This document shows, piece after piece, positions 34,537 to 42,261 of a stretch of 64,000 bases of DNA. The DNA comes from CAYFKJ01 sp964528595 (GTDB taxonomy: Bacteria > Pseudomonadota > Alphaproteobacteria > UBA2966). Where the stretch lies: positions 37,266 to 101,265 of the forward strand of contig CAZGTM010000002.1 of the NCBI GenBank assembly GCA_964528595.1. The letters run 5' to 3'. Both the position numbers and the translations under genes were made by a program. The notes under the pieces were generated by a model. The model was not told where the DNA came from. It did no database searches and was given only the letters and a program-made list of their open reading frames with translations. How positions within the stretch are numbered: position 1 is the first letter of the stretch; the number at the start of each line of letters is the position of its first letter.

Positions 34537-34641
34537 TTTCCCCCAGACGGCAAACAGTCGTATAATTGGTAAAACCGGCGCTTGCCCCCCGGTTCCCTAA
34601 TAGCGCCGACAAATTTTTTGGTAATCCAGGAAGGAATATCT

Positions 34642-35961
34642 ATGGCCTCGGAAAAGGTACAGGAAGAAACCGCTGCGTCCATGACGCTCACCGACAATGC
34701 GTCAGGCCGAACCATTGACCTGCCCGTGCTCGGAGGTTCCGTCGGACCCAATGTCGTGGACATCCGGAAACTATATGGCGAAACCGGTCACTTTACCTTC
34801 GACCCGGGGTTTGTCTCGACGGCAAGCTGTGAATCCGCCATCACCTATATCGACGGTGACGAGGGCGTGCTCCTGTACCGCGGCTATGCCATCGACGAAC
34901 TGGCGGAAAACAGCGATTTCCTGGAAGTCTGTTACCTGCTGCTCGACGGTGAACTGCCGACCCAGGCCCAGAAGGAGAAGTTCGAGCACGACATCACCTA
35001 TCACTCGATGATCCACGAACAGTTGACGCAGTTCTTCCGCGGTTTCCGGCGCGATGCCCACCCCATGGCCATCATGTGCGGCGTCGTCGGCGCGCTCAGC
35101 GCCTTTTATCACGACAGCACGGACATCAGCGATGAACACCAGCGCATGGTCGCTTCGCACCGCATGATCGCCAAGATGCCGACCCTTGCCGCTATGGCCT
35201 ATAAATATTCGATCGGCCAGCCGTTCTGTTATCCCCGCAACAACCTGAGTTATGCCGAAAACTTCCTGCGCATGATGTTCAAGGTGCCGGCGGAGGACTA
35301 TGAAGTCAGCCCCGTCTTGGCCCGCGCCATGGACAAAATCTTCATCCTGCACGCCGATCACGAACAGAATGCCTCAACCTCGACCGTCCGCCTGGCGGGC
35401 TCGTCGGGCGCCAATCCGTTCGCCTGCATCGCGGCCGGCATCGCCTGCCTGTGGGGGCCGGCCCACGGCGGCGCCAACGAAGCGGTGCTGGAAATGCTCG
35501 AGGAAATCGGCTCCCTTGAACGCATTCCCGAATTCGTGGAGAAAGCCAAGGACAAGGACGATCCTTTCCGCCTGATGGGCTTCGGCCATCGCGTTTATAA
35601 GAACCACGACCCGCGCGCCACGGTGCTGCGCCAGAGTTGCCACGAGGTGCTCGACGAATTGGGCATCCGCGACGAGCCTCTGCTGGCCTTGGCCATGGAA
35701 CTGGAGCGCATCGCCCTGGAGGACGAGTACTTCATCGAGAAGAAGCTCTACCCCAACGTCGACTTCTATTCCGGCATCATCCTGCGCGCCATGGGCTTTC
35801 CGACGTCGATGTTCACGGTGCTGTTCGCCCTGGCCCGTACGGTCGGCTGGGTGGCGCAGTGGAAGGAAATGATCGTCGATCCGACCCAGAAAATCGGCCG
35901 GCCGCGGCAACTTTACACCGGCGCAGACCAGCGCGCCTTCGTGCCGGTCGGCGAGCGCTAG
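34642..35961 (+). CDS. gltA: citrate synthase (type II)
   Basis: GltA condenses oxaloacetate with acetyl-CoA at entry to the citric acid cycle, using the acetyl-CoA made by the PDH complex encoded at the start of the window. The 439-residue protein is of the hexameric Gram-negative type, with an N-terminal beta domain (residues 1-60), GYAIDELAENSDFLEV, the catalytic histidines in LHADHEQNASTSTVR and WGPAHGGANEAV, and FGHRVYKNHDPRA with the catalytic aspartate downstream. The start at 34642 is supported by AGGAAGGA; longer in-frame versions lack a site. Confidence 0.97.
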   Translation: MASEKVQEETAASMTLTDNASGRTIDLPVLGGSVGPNVVDIRKLYGETGHFTFDPGFVSTASCESAITYIDGDEGVLLYRGYAIDELAENSDFLEVCYLLLDGELPTQAQKEKFEHDITYHSMIHEQLTQFFRGFRRDAHPMAIMCGVVGALSAFYHDSTDISDEHQRMVASHRMIAKMPTLAAMAYKYSIGQPFCYPRNNLSYAENFLRMMFKVPAEDYEVSPVLARAMDKIFILHADHEQNASTSTVRLAGSSGANPFACIAAGIACLWGPAHGGANEAVLEMLEEIGSLERIPEFVEKAKDKDDPFRLMGFGHRVYKNHDPRATVLRQSCHEVLDELGIRDEPLLALAMELERIALEDEYFIEKKLYPNVDFYSGIILRAMGFPTSMFTVLFALARTVGWVAQWKEMIVDPTQKIGRPRQLYTGADQRAFVPVGER

Positions 35962-35979
35962 GGATCAGGCGGCAGCTCG

Positions 35980-36177
35980 GTGTTTCAGCGAACCGCCCTC
36001 GGGCGAAAGCTGCCGGTACCGGCCAACGACCAGCCGGGCCGGCGCGGCTCCCGCGCCCGCTTCGCCGACCTCCCCATCATCAACGACAACCGCCCACCGC
36101 TGTGGCGCCGCCGCAGCGTCCGGTGGGCGGCGCTGGCCGTCCTCGTCGGGGCGGCGGTCTACTGGATTTACGCCTAA
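35980..36177 (+). CDS. small tail-anchored membrane protein, unknown
   Basis: A 65-residue frame starting with GTG, 18 bases after gltA. The first 45 residues are basic and rich in Pro and Arg; the last 18 (WAALAVLVGAAVYWIYA) form one hydrophobic helix that ends right at the C terminus, as in tail-anchored proteins. I do not recognise the family. It fills the gap between gltA and the convergent gloA, whose stop is 3 bases away. No strong ribosome site is seen, so it may be read by coupling to gltA or not be a gene. Confidence 0.5.
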   Translation: MFQRTALGRKLPVPANDQPGRRGSRARFADLPIINDNRPPLWRRRSVRWAALAVLVGAAVYWIYA

Positions 36178-36180
36178 TCC

Positions 36181-36597
36181 CTAATCCCGTTCGACCAGTT
36201 CAACCTTGTAGCCGTCGGGGTCCTCGATGAAGGCGATGGCACGGGTGCCGTGCTTCATGGGGCCGGCGGGTCGGGGAATGGGCACGCCTTCGGCGGCCAG
36301 CTGATCGCAGGTGCCGTAGATATCCGGCACGGCGATGGCGAGATGGCCGAAGCCGTCGCCGATTTCGTAAGGCGTTTCCTGGTCCCAATTGTAGGTCAGT
36401 TCCACCACCGTGTTGCTCTCCTCATCGCCGTAGCCGACGAAGCAGAGGGTGAACTTGCCGCCGGGAAACTCACTCTCGCGCAAAACCTTCATGCCGAGGT
36501 GGCGGGTATAGAAATCCTTGGATTTTTCCAAGTCCTTCACCCGGATCATGGTGTGCAAATAACGAAAACCGGTGGTGTCGATGGCGCTGTCAGTCAT
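36181..36597 (-). CDS. gloA: lactoylglutathione lyase (glyoxalase I)
   Basis: GloA converts the hemithioacetal of methylglyoxal and glutathione into S-lactoylglutathione. The 138-residue protein is a single-polypeptide vicinal-oxygen-chelate fold with LHTMIRVKDLEKSKDFYTRHLGMK, GYGDEESNTVVELTYNW, GDGFGHLAIAV and a final IEDPDGYKVELVERD; these supply the four metal ligands H15, the Glu of VVEL, the His of FGHLA and the Glu of KVEL. It overlaps lpxB by four bases (ATGA), so it is the last gene of the envelope operon. Confidence 0.95.
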   Translation of the reverse strand: MTDSAIDTTGFRYLHTMIRVKDLEKSKDFYTRHLGMKVLRESEFPGGKFTLCFVGYGDEESNTVVELTYNWDQETPYEIGDGFGHLAIAVPDIYGTCDQLAAEGVPIPRPAGPMKHGTRAIAFIEDPDGYKVELVERD

Positions 36598-37784
36598 GGC
36601 TGCGGAGCTCTCTTCTGTTGTGGCGAAATTCGGGATTTGGTCTCGAGTACTTGAAGGACGACGTCGGCGGCGCGCTCGACGGGCGGCGAACCCCCTGCCC
36701 CCAAGGCAGCCGCGACTTGACGCCCGGCTTCAATTTGCGCGTTGCGCACCTGTTCATCAACCAGAATCTTCTCGACGGCAGGCCTGAGATTGCCGGGCGT
36801 GCATCTTTCCTGCAAGAACTCCGGTATGACCTCGCGTTCGAGGACGAGATTGGTCAGAGACACCATGTCGACCTGGGCCATGCGCCGGACGATTGCCATG
36901 GTCAGAGGATTCATGCGGTACGCCACCACCGCGGGGACGGCGGCCAGCGAAAGTTCGAGCGCGACCGTGCCGGACGCCGCCAACGCGCCGTTCATGGCGG
37001 CGAAGGCGGACGCCTTCTCGTCTGCGCCGACGATGGTGAGCGGGGTATCGCGGCCGCCCAGTCCCGCACGCACCGTTTCATGCAGGTGTGACAGGGTGAC
37101 CGACACGAGGTGGAGGTTGGGATGGTTTGCGGCCAACCGCGTCGCCGTTTCCCGGAATACCGGCAACAGCCTCGAAAGCTCGCCCTGCCGGCTGCCGGGC
37201 AGGATCCCCAGGACCAGACCATCCATGGGAATGCCGTGGGCCTCCCGGAACGCCTTGCCGTCTCCCGCCGGCGCGCTGACCGCCGTGTGGCCGACAAACG
37301 TGCAGGGCAGCCCCTCGGCCTCGAAATAGGGCGGTTCGAACGGCAAAACGGCGAGGAGATGGTCGAGAAAGCCTGCGATTTTTTTGGCCCGTCCCGGTTT
37401 CCAGGCCCAGACCGTGGGCGCCACGTAATGCACGATGGGTATGCCGTGCCCGTGAATTTTCCGGCCCAAGCGGAAATTGAAACCGGGCGCATCGATCGTG
37501 ATCAGCACGTCCGGCTTTTCGCTCAACGCGAGATCGACCGTCTGACGCAGCCGGCGCAGGATCAAACCAACCCGGGGCAGGATTTCCGCCAGTCCCATCA
37601 CCGCGATGTCGGACATCGGGAACAGGCTCTGCAATCCTTGCCCACTCATGGCCTCGCCGCCGAGGCCCAGAAATTCGACATCGCTGTCCAGGCGTTGTTT
37701 GAGCGCCGCCATCAACGGCCCGCCCAGAGCATCGCCCGAGGGCTCGCCGGCGACGATCATGATGCGAACTTTGTCACCCGCCAT
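36594..37784 (-). CDS. lpxB: lipid A disaccharide synthase
   Basis: LpxB joins UDP-diacylglucosamine and lipid X to make the lipid A disaccharide at the inner face of the inner membrane. The 396-residue GT-B glycosyltransferase (family GT19) begins IMIVAGEPSGDALGG and has YVAPTVWAWKPGRAKKI, VLPFEPPYFEAEGLPCTFVGH, LGILPGSRQGEL and the donor-site segment AASGTVALELSLAAVPAVVAYRMN. It is coupled on both sides: its start overlaps the stop of the DUF2927 gene (TAATG) and its stop overlaps the gloA start. Confidence 0.96.
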   Translation of the reverse strand: MAGDKVRIMIVAGEPSGDALGGPLMAALKQRLDSDVEFLGLGGEAMSGQGLQSLFPMSDIAVMGLAEILPRVGLILRRLRQTVDLALSEKPDVLITIDAPGFNFRLGRKIHGHGIPIVHYVAPTVWAWKPGRAKKIAGFLDHLLAVLPFEPPYFEAEGLPCTFVGHTAVSAPAGDGKAFREAHGIPMDGLVLGILPGSRQGELSRLLPVFRETATRLAANHPNLHLVSVTLSHLHETVRAGLGGRDTPLTIVGADEKASAFAAMNGALAASGTVALELSLAAVPAVVAYRMNPLTMAIVRRMAQVDMVSLTNLVLEREVIPEFLQERCTPGNLRPAVEKILVDEQVRNAQIEAGRQVAAALGAGGSPPVERAADVVLQVLETKSRISPQQKRAPQP

Positions 37785-38494
37785 TAGCGCGCAACCAATT
37801 TCCTGACGGTTTCAAGCACCGCATCGCGCGGCATGCCGGGCCAGACCGAGCGATGATAAAGCAACGCCAAAAGCTTCCGATCGAGATCGGTGTGACCGTC
37901 GGTCGCCGATTCATAATTTAGAACCGAAAACGCCTTGGGATGGAATGGCAGACCCAGGGTGTGACCGAGCTCATGATACAAACACTTGCGCCGGCCGGAT
38001 CGGCCCGCCACCGCATGATCCGCGCCCTTGGCGTATACCACAGCCCGGATAATGCGGTCGTTGGCGATCCACAAGTTCGACCAGCAAAAGCCGGCCTGCA
38101 GTTGTTTCATCAAATCCGGTGATGGAGCGCCACCCTCGCGTTCGAGAAATTTGTGGAAGGCGTCGGGATCACCGAAAAACACGGCAAGGGCTGCCCGCCG
38201 CGCCGCACCCCGGGGAGCGGGCGCCGCCACATCGATGTCCAGGCCGGCGGCTTCAGATACTTCCGCTACGTATTCCTCCAGAAGCTTTTCGCCCTCGGGA
38301 TCGCTGTCTCCCATGACCGTAATGCGGATCGGGCCGACCCACTTGGCCACCCCAGGCTGGCCGCTGCCGTCTTCTCCGAAAACGGCCTGATCGAACGCCA
38401 GAACTGTCGGGTCGGCGGCAAAACCAGGTGACAAGGCGGCTGCGGCCAACACCCCGCATAAAGCCAACAAGCACTTTCCCATCAACCGGCCCAT
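37784..38494 (-). CDS. DUF2927 family secreted protein with HExGH metal motif
   Basis: A 236-residue protein with an N-terminal signal peptide (MGRLMGKCLLALCGVLAAAALSPGFA region, cleaved near residue 27) and a DUF2927 domain. The motif CLYHELGHTLGLPFHP near residue 170 is an HExxH-type zinc site with a third histidine downstream, as in metzincin-like peptidases, so a periplasmic zinc protease is plausible; activity is not known for the family. The start at 38494 is fixed by AGGAG six bases upstream; the open frame beyond it overlaps lpxI. Its place between lpxI and lpxB, translationally coupled to lpxB, is unusual. Confidence 0.85.
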   Translation of the reverse strand: MGRLMGKCLLALCGVLAAAALSPGFAADPTVLAFDQAVFGEDGSGQPGVAKWVGPIRITVMGDSDPEGEKLLEEYVAEVSEAAGLDIDVAAPAPRGAARRAALAVFFGDPDAFHKFLEREGGAPSPDLMKQLQAGFCWSNLWIANDRIIRAVVYAKGADHAVAGRSGRRKCLYHELGHTLGLPFHPKAFSVLNYESATDGHTDLDRKLLALLYHRSVWPGMPRDAVLETVRKLVAR

Positions 38495-38502
38495 GGTGGC
38501 TC

Positions 38503-39330
38503 CTAGCCTTCGGCGGTGTCGATCCCGACAATAAAAATGCCCGCAGCGTCGGCCGCCTCGCCAACCGCCGAACGGTCCACGACCAACGCATGGCCGGCCT
38601 CGACAGCGATACCCGCCAAACCCGCTTCCATCGCCGCCCGAACGGTATCGATTCCGATGGTCGGCAGATCGGTGCGGCGTTCCTGGCCAGGTTTGCTGAC
38701 CTTTACCAGCACGCCGGGATTGCCCTCGCGTCGCAGGGATCCGCAACGTTCCAGCAAACGGTCCGTGCCCTCGGCGGCCTCGACACCTAAAACGTGGCCT
38801 TGCTGAACGACGACGGCTTGTCCGACGTCCAACGCACCCAGAGTTCGGGCGACTTCCACCCCGCGGGCAATATCGCTGAGCGCGTCCTTGTCGGGTTCAT
38901 GCTTGCCAAGCGCCCCGCTGCTCGCCAGCAAACCGCCGACAATGTCGTCGATGCCGACGACGCGATAACCTTCGCTTTCGAACTCCTCGACCAAAACCCG
39001 CAAAAGCGCGTCGTCACCGCCGGCCTTCAACAGTTTGGGGATCAGCTTCATGCCCCGAAGATCGGGCTTTACGGAACTCAGGGAAGGACGTTCGATGGGA
39101 CCGGCCATGACCACCTCGGCGCAGCCCTCCGCCCCAAGCACCGACAAGACCTTGCCGACCGCGCCGATGTCGACCCAGGTATGCGGCAGTGCCGTCAGCA
39201 TCGCCTCGTCACAATGTTCCTTCAGGGCAATAACGTGGCAGTCCCGTCCTTGATCCCGGCACGCATTCGCCAAACGGCTCGGCCACGCGCCACCGCCCGC
39301 GATGATGCCGAGCTTGGCGGGAGCGGACAT
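38503..39330 (-). CDS. lpxI: UDP-2,3-diacylglucosamine pyrophosphatase LpxI
   Basis: LpxI (formerly DUF1009) hydrolyses UDP-2,3-diacylglucosamine to lipid X in place of LpxH, and is typical of alphaproteobacteria. The 275-residue protein begins LGIIAGGGAWPSRLANACR, has MAGPIERPSLSSVKPDLRG in the middle and a C-terminal catalytic domain with LPTIGIDTVRAAMEAGLAGIAVEAGHALVVDR. It lies between lpxA and the DUF2927/lpxB pair. With LpxI present, the calcineurin-type phosphoesterase at 58.2 kb is not needed for lipid A. Confidence 0.95.
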   Translation of the reverse strand: MSAPAKLGIIAGGGAWPSRLANACRDQGRDCHVIALKEHCDEAMLTALPHTWVDIGAVGKVLSVLGAEGCAEVVMAGPIERPSLSSVKPDLRGMKLIPKLLKAGGDDALLRVLVEEFESEGYRVVGIDDIVGGLLASSGALGKHEPDKDALSDIARGVEVARTLGALDVGQAVVVQQGHVLGVEAAEGTDRLLERCGSLRREGNPGVLVKVSKPGQERRTDLPTIGIDTVRAAMEAGLAGIAVEAGHALVVDRSAVGEAADAAGIFIVGIDTAEG

Positions 39331-39336
39331 CGGAAA

Positions 39337-40131
39337 TCAGTCTCCGGGTTTGGGTTGGCAAAAAGCGCGCGACGTATCGGCCTGCATGAATTCGACGACC
39401 GACATCACCGCTTCCGACGAGCCGAACTGATCCGCCACTTCGGCAACGCGGTCCTGCAGCGTGCCTTGATCGGTAAAGAGATGCCCGAAGGCCGAGCGCA
39501 AAGCGCTTATTTCCTCACGATTCATACCGCGTCGTTTCATGCCGATAATATTCAAGCCGCCGAGCACGGCGCGCTCACCGCTGACGGAACCGAAGGGAAT
39601 GACGTCATGGTCGACCGCCGACATACCGCCGATCATGGCGTGTGCGCCGATCCTGACGAACTGATGCACGCCGACGGACCCGCCCAGAATGGCGAAGTCG
39701 TCGATTATGACATGTCCGCCGAGAACGGTGGCCTGGGCCAGGATCACGTTATTGCCGATGATGCAGTCATGGGCGACGTGGACCGACCCCATGAGGAGGC
39801 AATCGTCGCCGATTTTCGTGTTGCCGCCGCCGCCGTCCGTACCGGGATGAACGGTCACGTACTCGCGGATCGTCGTCCGTGCGCCGATCTCCACCACAGA
39901 ATTCTCGCCATCGTATTTCAGGTCCTGCGGCTCATGTCCCAGCGAGGCAAAGGGAAAAATTCGTGTGCCCTCTCCGATGCTCGTGCGACCGTCGATCACG
40001 ACGTGGGACTTGAGCTCAACATTGTCCGCCAGCGAAACGTTCGGCCCGATACAACAATAGGGACCGATGGTTACGCCATCCCCGATTTGCGCGCCCTCTT
40101 CGATAATCGCGCTGGGGTGAATGGCGCTCAT
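39337..40131 (-). CDS. lpxA: UDP-N-acetylglucosamine acyltransferase
   Basis: LpxA performs the first step of lipid A synthesis, moving a 3-hydroxyacyl chain from ACP to UDP-GlcNAc. The 264-residue left-handed beta-helix protein has hexapeptide repeats (IHPSAIIEEGAQIGDGVTIG onward), the catalytic histidine in NVILAQATVLGGHVIIDDF context (MGSVHVAHDCIIG), and a helical C terminus. The start at 40131 (MSAIHPSA) overlaps the fabZ stop by one base (ATGA-like TGATG order); the longer open frame is fabZ sequence in another frame. Confidence 0.96.
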   Translation of the reverse strand: MSAIHPSAIIEEGAQIGDGVTIGPYCCIGPNVSLADNVELKSHVVIDGRTSIGEGTRIFPFASLGHEPQDLKYDGENSVVEIGARTTIREYVTVHPGTDGGGGNTKIGDDCLLMGSVHVAHDCIIGNNVILAQATVLGGHVIIDDFAILGGSVGVHQFVRIGAHAMIGGMSAVDHDVIPFGSVSGERAVLGGLNIIGMKRRGMNREEISALRSAFGHLFTDQGTLQDRVAEVADQFGSSEAVMSVVEFMQADTSRAFCQPKPGD

Positions 40132-40607
40132 CAGGCGTCCTCGGGATCGACAATCATTGCCGTAAACAGAGCTTCCGCGCACACGGCGTCATCAACAATC
40201 GCTTTGCCGTTGAACCGCCAGACGTTGCCGCGCTGCCGATCCTTCGTAATTTGGATGTACATGCGGTCACCGGGCGTGACGGGTTTTCTGAACTTGGCAT
40301 TTTCGATACTCATGAAATAGACCAGCTTGTTGAGGCCGGCATCGCCCAGGGTCTTGACGACTAGAACCGCCGAAGTTTGAGCCATCGATTCCACGATCAT
40401 GACGCCCGGCATGACGGGATGGCCGGGGAAATGCCCTTGGAACTGCGGTTCGTTCATCGTGACGTTCTTGATTCCGGTGGCGCTTTCGCCGATGACGACA
40501 TCCTTGACCTTGTCGACCAACAAAAGTGGGTAACGGTGTGGAATCATCTCCAGGATCTGTTTGATCTCGATGGGATCCACTTCCGCCGGTGGTGTCGTTT
40601 CGTTCAT
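40131..40607 (-). CDS. fabZ: 3-hydroxyacyl-ACP dehydratase
   Basis: FabZ dehydrates 3-hydroxyacyl-ACP in fatty acid synthesis and competes with LpxA and LpxD for the same substrate pool, which explains its conserved place between them. The 158-residue hot-dog fold protein has the catalytic histidine and glutamate in FQGHFPGHPVMPGVMIVESMAQ and the opening IPHRYPLLLVDKV. The start at 40607 (MNETTPP) overlaps the lpxD stop by four bases. All of lpxD-fabZ-lpxA are therefore translationally coupled. Confidence 0.96.
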   Translation of the reverse strand: MNETTPPAEVDPIEIKQILEMIPHRYPLLLVDKVKDVVIGESATGIKNVTMNEPQFQGHFPGHPVMPGVMIVESMAQTSAVLVVKTLGDAGLNKLVYFMSIENAKFRKPVTPGDRMYIQITKDRQRGNVWRFNGKAIVDDAVCAEALFTAMIVDPEDA

Positions 40608-41632
40608 TGCCTCTGCCTTCTTTCCTTCACCAATCTGGCCAATACGATCGATTGCCGGTGCCAATCCTTGACGGGCTGTGCGGGATAACCGCCGACCACG
40701 GTTCCTGCCGGCACATCCTTGATAACGCCGCTTTTGGCTGCGATCTGCGCACCGGCGCCGATCTGCAGGTGGCCGGCGATGCCGACCTGTCCCCCCAACA
40801 CGACGTAATCCCCGATTTTGGTGCTGCCGCTGATGCCCACTTGGGAGACGACAATGCACCCCCGGCCCAGTTCGACATTATGACCGATCTGCACCAGGTT
40901 ATCGATCCAACAGCCATCGCCAATCAGGGTATCGGGGCCGCTGCCCCGGTCGATGCAGGTGTTGGCGCCGATCTCGACATTGTCTCCAATTACAACCAAA
41001 CCCAGTTGCGGCACCTTGACGTGGCCCCCTGGATCAGGTGCGAAACCGAAGCCGTCCTGACCTATCCTGACGCCGGGATAAATTCGAACGTTGTCACCGA
41101 TCCGGCAATGGCTAAGCGACGCGCCCGGCCCAATGGAGCAATTGCCGCCGATCACGACGCCCGGCGCGATGACGGCATTCTCTCCGACCGATGTGCCGGT
41201 GCCGAGAATAGCGCCGGCGCCGATCACCGCACCGGCGGCGATCGCGCAGTTATCACCGATTTCAGCCTGCGGATTGACGCTCGCCTGCGGCGATATGCCG
41301 TCTTCCACTTCTTGAACTGGATAAAACGCCTGCGCCGCCACGGCATAGGCCTTGTAGGGGGCCTGCGTAATGAGGGCAACCGTATGATTGGGCGTCTGAT
41401 CGGCATGTTCCGGACGCACGATGCAGGCGCCGGCCATGGTTTCAGCCAGGGCCGGAAGGTATTTCGTATTATCGAGAAAGCTGAGATCCGCCGGGCCGGC
41501 CTTATCCAACGGGGCGACGTCTTCCAACGTCATTGACCGGCCTGAATCGCCGTCAAGTTCCGCGTCGACGAGGTCCGCCAAATCGGCAACCGTAAAGGGT
41601 CCCGCGCGCTGAAAGAAACGCGGATCTGCCAT
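40604..41632 (-). CDS. lpxD: UDP-3-O-(3-hydroxyacyl)glucosamine N-acyltransferase
   Basis: LpxD adds the second acyl chain to UDP-3-O-acylglucosamine in lipid A synthesis. The 342-residue protein has the N-terminal uridine-binding domain (FFQRAGPFTVADLADLVDAE; ADLSFLDNTKYL), a left-handed beta-helix of hexapeptide repeats (about 100-290) with the catalytic-histidine segment DNLVQIGHNVELG, and a C-terminal helix. Its start overlaps the stop of the Skp gene (TAATG), and its end overlaps fabZ. Confidence 0.96.
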   Translation of the reverse strand: MADPRFFQRAGPFTVADLADLVDAELDGDSGRSMTLEDVAPLDKAGPADLSFLDNTKYLPALAETMAGACIVRPEHADQTPNHTVALITQAPYKAYAVAAQAFYPVQEVEDGISPQASVNPQAEIGDNCAIAAGAVIGAGAILGTGTSVGENAVIAPGVVIGGNCSIGPGASLSHCRIGDNVRIYPGVRIGQDGFGFAPDPGGHVKVPQLGLVVIGDNVEIGANTCIDRGSGPDTLIGDGCWIDNLVQIGHNVELGRGCIVVSQVGISGSTKIGDYVVLGGQVGIAGHLQIGAGAQIAAKSGVIKDVPAGTVVGGYPAQPVKDWHRQSIVLARLVKERRQRQ

Positions 41633-42216
41633 TATTGTTTGTCAGGCGCCGACTGGGGCGACGGCACCTCTACATGGCGGAGTTTCTTGTTTAGCCGTTC
41701 CAGTACGTGCTGGGTGATATCTAGGTTGCGGCGGGCAAACAGTATTTGTGATTTCTCAAGCACGATGTTGAAGCCCATTTCCTGTGTTAGTTCCGCGACG
41801 ATCACACGCATCACCTTGCCCACCTCGTTCATCGATTGCGTGTACGCCCGGTCCAGTAGCCTTGTCCGGTCCTGGACGGACCTCTGAACGCTCGCAACGC
41901 TATCTTCGAACAAACGCCGCTTGGCGGTGAACGCTTCCGGAGACAGCAAGGGCCTTTGCCGTTTGAGTTCCTGTTCCTCTACCCTCAGGCGTTTTTCCTC
42001 CGCCACAATGTCTTCCCGGTAGGCAACCCGAAATCCGTCTATTTGCTTTCGGATGCTCTTGGCGGCTTCCGATTCACGGAGAATGAGTTGCTGGTCGATA
42101 AAAACGATGACGGCCGGTTCCAGTTTATCGGCCGCCGCCGCTGGTGGAGCAACGAGGCCAAGCATGACCAAGGCCGGCACCAGAAGCGCGCGCATTGCAA
42201 TAAACAACATTTTCAT
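41632..42216 (-). CDS. skp: Skp/OmpH periplasmic chaperone
   Basis: Skp holds unfolded outer-membrane proteins in the periplasm before BamA inserts them. The 194-residue protein has a signal peptide (about residues 1-28, cleaved after PPAAAA), then the OmpH-family trimer body with VIVFIDQQLILRESEAAKSI and long charged helices (VAEEKRLRVEEQELKRQRPLL) that make the coiled-coil tentacles, and a C-terminal MGFNIVLEKSQIL strand region. It lies between bamA (45-base gap) and lpxD (1-base overlap), the classical order. Confidence 0.93.
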   Translation of the reverse strand: MKMLFIAMRALLVPALVMLGLVAPPAAAADKLEPAVIVFIDQQLILRESEAAKSIRKQIDGFRVAYREDIVAEEKRLRVEEQELKRQRPLLSPEAFTAKRRLFEDSVASVQRSVQDRTRLLDRAYTQSMNEVGKVMRVIVAELTQEMGFNIVLEKSQILFARRNLDITQHVLERLNKKLRHVEVPSPQSAPDKQ

Positions 42217-42261
42217 TCTCGTATTTGCCCTATCGCGAAAAATGACAACGACAAAGTCGCG

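Noticed and set aside
34556..34600. AACCGG/CCGGTT hairpin between gltX and gltA as a terminator
   Set aside because: The stem is short, the loop is 10 bases and no T run follows.
38794..40320. Open frame of 508 codons opposite lpxI, lpxA and fabZ
   Set aside because: It crosses three coupled, well-identified genes on the other strand and has no domain of its own.
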